Shown here: one piece after another, positions 52,501-60,491 of the stretch
Numbering within the stretch: the first letter of the stretch is position 1
Layout: every line of letters starts with the position of its first letter
Origin: Limnomonas spitsbergensis
Lineage: Eukaryota > Chlorophyta > Chlorophyceae > Chlamydomonadales
NCBI GenBank assembly: GCA_037349105.1
Contig: JAYJMM010000033.1
Span: 124,001 to 188,000 of the forward strand
DNA: 64,000 nucleotides
Reading direction: 5' to 3'
Position numbers and translations under genes: made by a program
Notes under the pieces: generated by a model
Seen by the model: the letters and a program-made list of their open reading frames with translations, nothing else
Databases searched by the model: none
What the model was told of the DNA's origin: nothing

Positions 52501-55187
52501 GAGGTGCCGCAGCCGGAAGAGGTGCCGCAGGAGGTGTTGCAGCCGCCGCAGGAGGTGCAGCAGCCGCCGCAGGAGGTGCCGCAGGGACTGGAACGAGCGA
52601 GTGGCTTTTGCGGGTGCAAAGGGTGGCAGCGGTTGGCGAGGCCAAGCAGGTCTCAAAGCTGGTGTGCAAGGACGGCACGGCGCTGTCGCTGGTCAACCTG
52701 TACAACGAGCCCACCGACAACGCCTCAACCTCAGCCCCCTCAGCACGCCGCATGATCAGGCAAACGTATACGTACATGAAGATGACGGGCGTTCAATTCG
52801 CCTTTCTGACATGCTTCGAGGCTACGTACCTCCTACACCGGCCGGCGACAGCGCCGGACACGTTGTACGTCTCGGCCCCGTTCGACCACCAGGCCGTAGG
52901 CAGCTCCGGCGTCACCACGATCGCGTCTCTAGCCTGGATGCAGCATGAGGCTCTGCGGCTCACATACGGAGAACAGCCATTTAGGCACGCGGCCCCCAAC
53001 CTCAATGACGCTAGGCCGGAGGGCGGCGGCGGGCCGGAGGGCGGCAGGCAGGACGGCGATGGCAGCCCTCCAGACGCGGGCAGCCATGAGAGCTATGGAT
53101 CGGACGCAGACTATGACGACAAAGAGGAACAGGCAGACAGGAAGAGGTGAGGGTATCAAATGCTGACCGTGCCTACGTCCAACTGCAGGGAAAGCCTGTC
53201 GTGTTAGTCATTGCTAATCTTCGTCCCTTGCTTTTCTAAACTTTTGTCCTTGGGCCGCTCTTTGCGGCTGCTTGCTCGCCTGACTTTCCTAATGATCAAG
53301 ACCATTTCAATGTGGTTTGGATACGGATACATGCCTGGACTTCATCTGTGTGGGGGGAGGGCATCCCCTACCCTAATCAGTCTTGATACTTGCTGCTTTC
53401 CCATGCTTGTGCCTGCCCCGTCTCACCTTTCGTTCATCTTGTCTCCATATGCAACATCTTTGGACTCAGGAAGCACGCGGACGCCCCACGCGGCAATGAG
53501 CCCGTCGAAGTCCCGCAGCTGCTGTGGAACGTCTTCGGCCCTTTTGATGGCAAGGCGTTGGGCCACGGTTCGACCTCTGTGGTCTTCCCTGTTACCTGCC
53601 GTAACAAGGCCGCCGCAGTCAAGCTGCTGCATTGCAGCAACGCTTTTGAGGTTGCGATGCACGAGGCGAGCGTCTACCAGGTGGGCCCCCTGAGGCTCAG
53701 CTCTCAAAACGGGTGACAGAAAGTTGGCCGTGCAGCTGCCTTCCAACTGTAAACCAAGGCTTTGAGGCTGTGCCTCTGCATTTGAGCCGCAGACCGTACC
53801 AGGAATTCGATGGTGAAGTGCACTTTGACCCCAGCTCCCGAGGTGTTAACTCTTCCACCTAGCTGCACCCAGGTGGTCCTCCAGATATTTTAAACCTGCC
53901 CACCCAGTTGTTGTCCCGACTGCTCCCCTCCCCCCTACGAAGCTGCATGGAGTTCTGGTCACTGCAGCTTCCACCTCCTCCTGCCCCCTCCACCCCTTCC
54001 CTCCTTCTGCCCCCCACCAAACATGCAGCCAAACCAAACTATGGCCATCCCCCCCAAAGCTCTATGCGCCCCTTTTTTTTAACCTGCTGGAGCCCCTACC
54101 ATGACTTCTTCCTGGCCTCACTCCCCGATATCAAGCCCAATTTCTGCCCAGCTACCCCTTGCATGTCCTCCAGATCTGCCAAACCTGCCCTCACTTGCTA
54201 TTCTCCCGTGACCCCTCATGTCCCCTTCCCCCTTCAAAAGCGGCATGGGCTTCTGATCATGATGCTCCCCCCCTAATCCCTGGGGCACTGCCTCCCCCCC
54301 CCCTTCCTGCATGCATCCCCCCACTTAAACCCTAGCATCCCAACTGCTCATGGTGTCCCCCATCCCCCCCCCCCCTCCAAAGCTGCATGGGGTTCTGATC
54401 TAGGAGCTACCTCTCTCCTCCCTAGGAGACTGCTCTCCCTTGAGCAATGGAACTTCCCCCCTCTCCCCAGGAGACTGCCCTCCCTCTCCCCCTTCCCTCT
54501 TGCGCCCTCCCACGCACACCCAAAACCTCCAATTGTTCATGCTGGTCCCCCCTCCCCCCTCCAAGTCTGCACATGTCATGGGCCCAAGAGCTCTGCCCCT
54601 CCCTGTGAGACTGCCCCCCTCCCCCTCCCTTCCCTCCTGCAAGCCCCCACTCTGAACCAGCCCTTCCTAGTCATTGATACCGAATAAGCCCCGAAGTGTG
54701 AACTCATTATCCAGCAAAATGCCCTGCCACCCATTCCAAGCTATGGCTTGATTATCATGGCCTTTGTCAACGATTGTTTGTTTGGGCGGTTCGGGTCGGA
54801 GTTGCTGTCTTGCATGAGCGCAGTTGCTGTCTTGCATGGGCGCAGTTCATGCTCCACCTACAAGGCCGCGTGATTCCGCAGCTCTTCGGCATCGGGAAAC
54901 TATGGACGGGGACGAAGTTTGTCGCGACGAGCAGAGTTCAGGGGTGCAGCCTTTCGAGCCTTCCCCACATCTCGACTGAGGTGCAAGCAGCACTGTCTGC
55001 GCTTGCCCAAGTGCACCGGGCCGGCGTTCTGCACGGCGATGTAACCCTTGACAACTTTCTGCTGACTGATTGCATGGACGGCGGCTGTGCTGGAAAGTCG
55101 AAGGCGCGTGTCATAATCATCGACACGTGCTGGCCGGATGGGAGCAGCAAGTGGGGAGGTCACTCGGCTCCGGCGGCTTCTGGGCGT
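49381..55187 (+). CDS. PD-(D/E)XK nuclease-like / protein-kinase-like fusion protein, five exons, 3' end not found
   Basis: Exons 49381-49567, 50770-51013, 52040-53146, 53470-53680 and 54846-55187 total 2,091 nt, or 697 codons without a stop. Every join is phase-compatible: 1, 2, 2 and 0. Donors are CTG|GTGCGG (twice), AG|GTGAGG and CAG|GTGGGC; acceptors are CTGCAG, CTGCAG, CTCAG and GCGCAG. Residues 1-143 are a helical N-terminal region. Residues ~144-445 hold a restriction-endonuclease-like domain (D282, E344-x-K346, Q385). A Gly/Asp-rich linker follows, then a kinase-like domain (glycine loop 543-552, K564, E578, H646-G-D648, N653, D676). Such nuclease-kinase fusions are known among Crinkler/RHS-type and transposon-related eukaryotic proteins. 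The last exon ends at a good donor (CGT|GTGAGC, phase 0), so the kinase C-lobe must lie further on or be lost. Role is inferred: conflict, effector or mobile-element function. Confidence 0.75.
49968..50186. repeat. Dispersed repeat R, copy 2
   Basis: It aligns with 44492-44710 in the same orientation over its full length, with a handful of substitutions and single-base indels (for example one more C in GCCACCCTGATGG, ATATGG for GTATGG, and two fewer A near the right end). It lies inside an intron. No terminal inverted repeat or target-site duplication was visible, so I do not assign a transposon class. Confidence 0.9.
50427..50512. repeat. Partial, diverged third copy of repeat R
   Basis: Starting at GTGAACCCCATTGCCACCCT, it follows the R sequence through CTGATGGAT, a GGGGTAGGGCATGGTGGA segment, GGGAAAACGCATGG and GCGCACAGGCG, then diverges. 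It shows that R belongs to an older family with several ages of copies in this locus. Confidence 0.75.
50770..51013 (+). CDS. Exon 2 of the nuclease-kinase gene
   Basis: It begins with the last two bases of an Ala codon after CTGGCTGCAG and ends in phase 2 at CTG|GTGCGG. It encodes about 81 residues, including QLLQQRLPRP, KLRFWPEAVLPWDFYP and HAAIQHYAEEA. The frame runs on to a TAG at 51060, but the phase-matched donor at 51013 and the matching acceptor at 52040 favour splicing before it. I recognise no motif; it precedes the nuclease domain. Confidence 0.6.
51014..52039 (+). other. Intron 2 of the nuclease-kinase gene
   Basis: Two modest open frames lie here (51304-51519 and 51539-51760). 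Their composition is coding-like, but they have no recognised motif and no splice sites in matching phase. An alternative or ancestral exon cannot be ruled out. The acceptor is GACCTGCAG at 52031-52039. Confidence 0.5.
52040..53146 (+). CDS. Exon 3 of the nuclease-kinase gene: PD-(D/E)XK nuclease-like domain
   Basis: It encodes residues ~144-512. RVRADFALL (D282) fits the acidic first motif, and VAAVGEAKQ (E344, K346) fits the ExK motif. The RQTYTYMKMTGVQFAFLTCFE segment, with Q385, resembles the conserved helix and strand after the catalytic core in this superfamily, followed by YLLHRP and TLYVSAPF. Between D and ExK lies an Ala/Gly-only tract (residues ~292-326). The tail (~470-512) is Gly/Asp/Glu-rich and probably a flexible linker to the kinase part. 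A consensus-like donor (GAGGTG|GTAAGT at 52094/52095) lies early in the exon; because the frame continues openly through it, I kept the exon intact, but alternative splicing is possible. Confidence 0.75.
52483..52593 (+). repeat. Imperfect GCC/GCA/GGA/GGT trinucleotide tract coding for Ala/Gly
   Basis: Short units such as GCCGCAGGAGGT repeat in frame and encode only Ala and Gly, with one Val and one Arg. A related but weaker tract occurs at about 52256-52330 in the same exon. The tract enlarges the loop between the two catalytic motifs of the nuclease-like domain without breaking the frame. Confidence 0.85.
53470..53680 (+). CDS. Exon 4 of the nuclease-kinase gene: kinase N-lobe
   Basis: After ATCTTTGGACTCAG, one base completes an Arg codon and about 70 residues follow. 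LGHGSTSVVFPV (from residue 543) is a glycine-rich loop with the usual hydrophobic residues after it. AAAVKLL supplies the VAIK-type lysine (K564), and VAMHEASVYQ the helix-C glutamate (E578). The exon ends in phase 0 at CAG|GTGGGC. Spacing between lysine and glutamate (14) is normal for kinase N-lobes. Confidence 0.75.
53681..54845 (+). other. Intron 4: C/T-rich, low-complexity intron with degenerate repeats
   Basis: From about 53930 to 54660 the plus strand is dominated by C and T runs. Recurring blocks centred on AGC(T/G)GCATGG(A/G)(G/C)TTCTG occur at about 53941, 54239 and 54379. Open frames through it are compositional artefacts. At the 3' end a 22-bp direct duplication (54801-54844) creates two possible acceptors. 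Confidence 0.7.
54801..54845 (+). repeat. 22-bp direct duplication creating a second 3' splice site
   Basis: GTTGCTGTCTTGCATG(A/G)GCGCA occurs twice in tandem, each copy ending at CGCAG followed by TT. The second acceptor (exon from 54846) restores the kinase frame in phase 0. Use of the first (exon from 54824) would add 22 nt and shift the frame. Confidence 0.85.
54846..55187 (+). CDS. Exon 5 of the nuclease-kinase gene: kinase catalytic loop
   Basis: LQGRVIPQLFGIG opens the segment linking the lobes. VLHGDVTLDNFLL contains the catalytic loop in HGDxxxxN form (H646, D648, N653), and VIIIDTCWPDG the metal-binding Asp (D676) in a DTC instead of DFG context. HGD instead of HRD places it with small-molecule/atypical kinase-like and effector-type kinases. 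The exon ends at GGGCGT|GTGAGC in phase 0. No convincing continuation was found in the following 1.7 kb, so the C-lobe is missing from this annotation. Confidence 0.75.
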
Positions 55188-56334
55188 GTGAGCTGCAGGT
55201 GCGCTGCATTTCTCGTGCCTCAGATTAGCAAGTGTCGTAAGGCTGTGTTGATGTGCATGCATCTTGGGGGAGGGAATTCACTGGGGACAGAGGGGGGACT
55301 GGGGGAGGGAGGGGAGAGGAATGGGTTACTGGGGGGAGGGAGGGAGTGACTGTGGGGGAGAGGGTGACTGGGGGGAGGGTGGGGAGAGGAGGAATGACCG
55401 GGGGAGTTATAGACGTCAGGGGCAGGGGTGCCAAGTGAGTAGGGGTGCCACACATGGCCACCCTAACGGGGAGGAAGGGGGAGGAGGGAGGGGGATGTAC
55501 CAAGTGTGTAGGGCTGCCACACATGGCCTGGGGTAGGGGGGTCAAGCGAGGTGTTTGTGTTGCTCAGGGGGGAAAGGGTGCCCGTCCTACACAGGCAGAG
55601 TCATCCTCAGGGTGGGGAGGTCGGGAGCGGGGGCAGAACGGGGGGCAGCTCCTAGCCGCATATATCCGCTATCCGCATGGTCTGTGATGCCCCAATGCTG
55701 TTCCCCCCGTGGCGTCCCCCGTCTGCCCCCCACCTTCCTATCCCCTTTCGTGTGTACGTGGCCACTATGTGTCGGGGGGGGAGCACTGTGTGCTCACGAT
55801 CGTGTGCATGGATTTTCTGCTGCCTAAGTCCTGAACCCCAGTTCAAGGTATGCTAACACATACCCAGATAGATTAAGATACTGACTAAACCCCTATTCCT
55901 GTCTGTGTACTGCTGTGAAGCTGTCTGGAACCCAGTAACTTGCCAGGAACCCTGCTTGACACCTTTCAGGGGTCGGGAAAGTAAGGGAAGGGGGGGTGGG
56001 GAGAGGAGTCACCATATCAAGCCAGCCCTCCTTGATCAGGGTCCACTATGCCCCCACCCTTCCTCCTCCACCACCTGAAGATAAGCACCACACCATCTTA
56101 TTGTTTTCAGCCAGCATCCACACTAGCCCCCCCCCCCCCATATCTGCCCCTCCCCTCTGTCCTAGCTGGCAGGGGGGCATCCCTTCCATGGCTGGTACGG
56201 GAAGGGTGGAGGGGGGGGCAAGGGAGGGATGGTGATATAGGGTTAAGCAGCCTGATCACTGCACACACACATCACTGACCCCTCCTCTCATCACTGCACC
56301 TGGGGGGCAAATGAGGCATATAGATGGCAATTGG
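55188..56334. other. Non-coding stretch after the kinase exon, G-rich on the plus strand
   Basis: 55264-55440 has many GGG-GGGGGG runs in loosely repeated GTGACTGGGGGGAGGG-type units, with quadruplex-forming potential on the plus strand and in nascent sense RNA. A short CCACACATGGCC direct repeat occurs at about 55448 and 55517. The rest (55540-56330) mixes C-rich and G-rich tracts. I see no kinase C-lobe exon or other gene. Confidence 0.5.
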
Positions 56335-56515
56335 GGTTAGCATGGGGTCTGTGCACTAGTTGTGGGGTTAGCATGGGGCATGTGCACCAGGTTGTGGGGG
56401 AAGCAGGGGTCTGTGCACTAGTTGTGGGGTTAGCATGGGGCATGTGCACCAGGTTGTGGGGGAAGCAGGGGTCTCTGCACTAGTTGGTGAGGGGAGCAAG
56501 GGGCATGTGCACCGG
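56335..56515. repeat. 62-bp tandem repeat, about three copies
   Basis: GTCT(G/C)TGCACTAGTTG starts at 56347, 56409 and 56471, each followed by a TGGGGTTAGCATGGGGCATG-like segment and then TGCACC(A/G)G. The first two units are nearly identical and the third is diverged. It is non-coding. Confidence 0.85.
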
Positions 56516-56975
56516 ATAACTTCCTAAACGTCACGGGGGCTGCCAGCAAGCATCTGTGGGGGGTGCTTATGGAGTCTGACCGAGGGCAGCAGCACTGGAG
56601 TCAGCAGGGGAAGTGAAGAGCTGCTGCAGGCATGAGGGGGTCTGTTGTGTAGGTGTTGGAGGCGTGGGGGGGATTGCCAGCAAGTAGGGGTGAGGGGGCG
56701 CTTGTGGGGTCAGACCGAGGGCAGCAACAGTGGAGTCAGCAGGGGAAGGGAGGAGCTGCTGATCAGTCTGACCCCTTCCCTTGCTGCTCCCCTCGCGGTT
56801 TACCCCTCTCCCCGCCCCACTTTCCTCCTCCTAGGTCTGACCCCTCTCACCCCTTACTCCCCCTCCCCCACCCCCCTGTCATCCGTAGCCCGTCTGCTCC
56901 TCAGGTGGTGGAGGCCTTCAAGATCCTAAACGCAGACCCCCAGGCCAAGGCCATCCTCTTCAACATAAACTCTAC

Positions 56976-57008
56976 CCCTTAACCCCGAACCCTAAACGCT
57001 AAATTCTG
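56976..57008. repeat. Telomere-like degenerate tract, CCCTAAA orientation
   Basis: CCCCTTAACCCC, GAACCCTAAACGC and TAAATTCT follow one another directly after the first succinyl-CoA ligase remnant. The words are one to two bases from the plant/algal CCCTAAA repeat. The tract is too short and degenerate to be a functional telomere; it could mark a healed break or repair insertion. Confidence 0.5.
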
Positions 57009-57810
57009 AGCATGTGGCGGCATTGAGGAGATGTACCCATGTCCAAAAGGAGCGGCATGGTTGTTTGTTTTTATTTCTTATCATTTAATATCTTCTCTAT
57101 CAGTGCATTCTCAAGCAGCCTCACGCCTCGCCCCACCCTCAATTGGGCCAACTGCCTCACACCCCCTCACACTGCCCCACATTGTCTCACTGCCTCACAC
57201 TTCCCCACCTTCCATTCAATACCAGCAACGTCAGCCCTCGACCCACCATAACTCTGAGGGGTGAGGCTGGTATGGCCCCTGGTACAGTATGGAAGGTGGT
57301 TCGGGGAGTGAGGCTGTTGGCTGAAGTGACGATTGTTGCTGGGTTGAGGCAGTCGGCGGTATTGAATGTGGGTCGCATATAGGATACATGGCAGTGGTGT
57401 CCATCCGCCTGGTCAGACAAGGCTCATGGGGGATGGCAGGTGGGCTCAGGGCGGCACCATCAGTTGTGGGCCCAGTTGAGCGGCTGGCTTTCATGGATTC
57501 CTGGGGCCTTCTTGGATTAAAATTTGAAAGTGCAGCTAGGTGTACGCGAGACGGTGATCCGTATTCTTGACGTCAGGAGTGGGTATGATTCAAATTCGAA
57601 ATTTTAGAAAGGCGTGGGCAAGACTGTGTGGACCTGATTCTAGAAACCAAGAGCGTGTCGGATTCAAATTTGGAATCAGATGCAAGCAAGTGCCACTCAC
57701 TTGGGCAGGCTGCGAGGGACTCAAACACAAAGCCCTCAAGAACCGGAGGAGATTACTGCAGATTGGAGCGCCGTGCTAGGAGATGCATGTGATTTAATTT
57801 CCCCGCACCG
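57009..57810. other. Non-coding stretch between the two ligase remnants
   Basis: No conserved exon is visible. It contains a run of CCTCACACTGCC(C/T)CA-like units (57120-57210) and two related words, GATTCAAATTCGAAATTT at about 57588 and GATTCAAATTTGGAAT at about 57661. Open frames here have no recognisable motif. Confidence 0.45.
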
Positions 57811-57938
57811 CAGGTGGTGTGCATGAAGGTTCTGCTGACTGTGCGCCTCGAGGGCCAATATGGAGGAGGGGCGCAAGATACTGGCCACGAGCGGGCTGAC
57901 CATCGTGGGCGTGACGACGCTGTTAGAAGGCAGTCAGC

Positions 57939-60071
57939 TCCCTCATGAAGTGTTACTTTTAGTGAGGTGCAGCTGCACTTATGCCACAATGCGGCCTTCG
58001 ATGCAGGCCCCAGCCAGGCCTACTGCTTGGTCCTATTTTCCGAGGCCTGTCAAGCCTTGGTTGGGGGGCCTGTGGCCGCCGGGGGAGGGCAGGCGGTCTG
58101 GTACTGCCTCCTGAAAGATAAACCCTGGCGGTAGGGAGGTGCTGCTCTGATGGGACTCCTGATCATGAGGGAACCCTTAACACATCAGGGTCTCGCCTTT
58201 GAGTCAGGCCTTAGGGTTTAGGGTGTAGGCTTTAGGCATTAGGGTTTATACTCCTTTATTTTAGGAGGTTATGCTACGAGGAAGGAGTGCTACAAGGTGT
58301 GATACAAGGAATCAGCGACGGTACCGTGGGTGGGGCACTCCGTGACGGTATCCTCCCTTACCTGGACATTCCTTCATTTGTATAGCAGTATCACATCAAT
58401 TCGTGTGCTGCTGAGGTCTCTGCGACTCGTATGTTGATGAGACCTGCTGTTTCAACTCTTTTTTATGTTTCTATCCAGGGCTTAACACGCCTTTGTCTAT
58501 TTGTGCCTAAGCCTGTTTGGGACTGTTTGCTGCATGCCGTGGGCAGATTAGGGCGACATGGGATAATATTTATTTCCCTGATTAATTGAGTTCACTGTAA
58601 GAGTAGGACGCTCTGTATCTAGACACAACTTTTCGAATTTTTATTGAATTAAAATCTCTGAGGCCCTGTCTCCCCCTTTCCTGTACCTAAGGGGTGCAGG
58701 TCAGCCCACATGATTCTCATGATTTTGCATCATGCCATGATGGGTTCAGTTCCCCCCTCAAGGCTGTAAGGCAGGGGCTTTCCTGCTTGAAAATGTCTAC
58801 TGAAGTGAATGGTATTTTTTTATCGTAGTACTGTGTGGTCCAGAAAATCTGACTGTTTGTTTTGGAATGTAAATTGTATGAACTTCTGCACTTACGGGAT
58901 TATGTAATTCTGTTCCCATGAATTGTATTCCCGCGCCCATATTGTGTACGGTATCTGAGGGCCAGCTGGAAGCATCTGAAGTCATTGGCCTTGTGCTGGG
59001 CTGGGAGCCAGTCTGGGCAAGAAGCCATTGCAGTTGCGTTGGTTCGTTTGTGGGGTTACACGGGAGGCTGCTGAGCAGCCGGTATCCCAAGAGAGCAACA
59101 CCTAGGAAAACCTAGGAGCTAGACAAAATGAAGGAGGAGCTGAAGGGCCCCACAACAGGACAACCAGGGAAGGCCTGGGGGGTAACCCAACAACAGAGCA
59201 GCCGTAACAGAGCACAAGCCCCTCTGGTGTCCAGAGGAGCAGAACACAGAAGTCGCTGCTTAGACTTGACTGAGTGTGGCCGCAAAGCACAACCTGCTGT
59301 GCTCCCTTCCATGTTGCGGCTACTTCCACGTCTGTAGGCATGCCTGCTGCTCCTCTTTAGCAACCCGGGGTGCGCTGCTGCATCTTGTTCTTCAACCATG
59401 TAGCCTGTGTGCAAGGCCCAGCAGAAGCATAGCAGTGCCGGCGCTTATGAGGTGCGGGTTGACAGTTGTATTCAGCCTCAGACACGGTCGCCAGACGGCA
59501 TCAGTAGTGCAGCCGCCAGCATCTCTACAGCAGGAGCCACCCAGTGCCATGAGAATTCCTCCCACATGACCAACGTCCCTTCAGATACCTACTATGTGTT
59601 AGGTCACACTCGCTAGGATACCTGTTCCCGATGTCAACTATGCGAAGGTAACTGGTGCTCCAGGAGAAGGGGCAATCTTGTGAAGGGGCATCAGATTTGC
59701 AGCATATTTTGGTGGTCACAGGCCAGGCCTTGATATGGCGCCACAACTCTGGTAGTCTACCAAGGAATTCATCTTACAAAAAGAGGCAGCCTCACCAGGG
59801 AAGCGGAAACAGCTGCGCATGATCAGACCATGTCTCTGCCGTTGCCAGCCATGCGCATCCGACGATATGCAACTGAACTGGCAAGAATCAGAAGACAGCA
59901 GCAACAGTAGCAGCAACACAAATCCGTTTTTTGCCTGGCGCACCAGGTGTGGCGCAGCTCCTGAAAGCATTGACATGGTCCTATGCAGACTGTAATCGTA
60001 CAGCGTTTCCATACTCAACAGGGCATGCCATGATCTTGTCCCGGCTACGAAACCTTCAAACAATATCATGA
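57939..60071. other. Long stretch with no supported gene
   Basis: Several short open frames exist on both strands, but none shows a known motif, consistent splice sites or coding-like runs. The 58400-58950 part is AT-richer. TGTAA words, the usual algal polyadenylation signal, occur at about 58604, 58765 and 58866, which would suit the 3' untranslated region of an unseen plus-strand transcript. A telomere-like tract lies at 58209-58249. Confidence 0.45.
58209..58249. repeat. Telomere-like degenerate tract, TTTAGGG orientation
   Basis: CCTTAGGGTTTAGGGTG is followed by TAGGCTTTAGGCATTAGGGTTTA. Two perfect TTAGGGTTTA words and several near-misses occur in 41 bases. It points in the opposite orientation to the tract at 56976-57008, and together they bracket most of the succinyl-CoA ligase relic. 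Confidence 0.6.
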
Positions 60072-60491
60072 CAAACTATCACCCTTTCTGCCCAAGGTCC
60101 TACTGGCATCCCTAAACGAAAAACAGGTGCCCAGCATTTACAGCCCCCTCTCCTTCCATACGAGGTTCCTTCTCTTTTTTCCAATGGACGCCGCATAGGT
60201 ACATACAAGCTTTCCGTACAGGTAGGCAGCATCAGTGGGGCCAATCTCGAGTCTTGGCTCCAACGGAACGAAAGACATCATCTTCACGGCCAACAGCAGC
60301 AGCAGCTGCAGATGCAGCAGTTGCAGCAGGAAATGCAGGAAATGCAGCAGCAGGAGCAGCAGCAGCAGAAGTCAGAGGGACAAAAGACCGAAGGGCTCCT
60401 CCTTGGGGACATCGACGCTAGGTTCAGCTTCGATGCATGTGTGCAAGATGTCCAGCAGCGCCTCCGTGCGCCAGCTCATCAAAGGGCCTAG
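60072..60491 (+). CDS. Q-rich open frame without ATG, possible terminal exon of an unknown protein
   Basis: The frame is open for 139 codons from the TGA at 60069 to the TAG at 60489. It has no ATG early on, so it would be an internal or last exon; candidate acceptors are TTTACAG near 60139 and CCGTACAG near 60222. It encodes GANLESWLQRNER, then a Gln/Met/Leu/Glu-rich helix (LQMQQLQQEMQEMQQQEQQQ), then LLLGDIDARFSFDACVQDVQQRL. The Q-rich part fits a coiled coil or activation-type low-complexity segment. I do not recognise the family. The competing Ser-rich frame over the same CAG repeats is less coding-like. Confidence 0.35.
   Translation, partial: QTITLSAQGPTGIPKRKTGAQHLQPPLLPYEVPSLFSNGRRIGTYKLSVQVGSISGANLESWLQRNERHHLHGQQQQQLQMQQLQQEMQEMQQQEQQQQKSEGQKTEGLLLGDIDARFSFDACVQDVQQRLRAPAHQRA

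Larger units (their letters stand above)
56905..57938 (+). pseudogene. Broken fragment of succinyl-CoA ligase beta subunit (two exon remnants)
   Basis: Remnant 1, 56905-56967, follows an intact acceptor (CTGCTCCTCAG) and reads VVEAFKIL...DPQAKAIL, matching the beta-subunit segment just before the conserved NIFGGI motif; homology stops at NI, followed by telomere-like sequence and a TAA. Remnant 2, 57814-57938, also follows an acceptor (CGCACCGCAG). It reads VRLEG, then after a frame change MEEGRKILATSGL, the well-known RLEGTNVEEG...IL segment. Relative to that motif two bases are missing at about 57855. The FGGIMKCDV exon expected between them is not recognised, and neither is the upstream ATP-grasp part. 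The enzyme converts succinyl-CoA to succinate in the TCA cycle; this copy cannot encode it. Confidence 0.75.

Noticed and set aside
52213..52777. Minus-strand Ala/Cys-rich open frames opposite the nuclease exon
   Set aside because: They are antisense shadows of the GCC/GCA/GGT repeats; the plus strand has the catalytic motifs and matching splice phases.
54400..54655. Pro/Ser-rich and Gly/Glu-rich open frames in the C-rich intron
   Set aside because: Both strands are open only because of extreme C/T bias; the sequences are low complexity without motifs.
55220..55545. Pro-rich minus-strand and Gly-rich plus-strand frames over the G-rich tract
   Set aside because: Compositional artefact of G runs; no conserved protein features.
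58209..58249. Chromosome end
   Set aside because: Only a 41-base degenerate tract with sequence continuing on both sides; interstitial at most.
58797..59616. Several 60-100 codon frames on both strands
   Set aside because: They overlap on opposite strands, have no motifs or splice consistency, and the region has untranslated-like composition.
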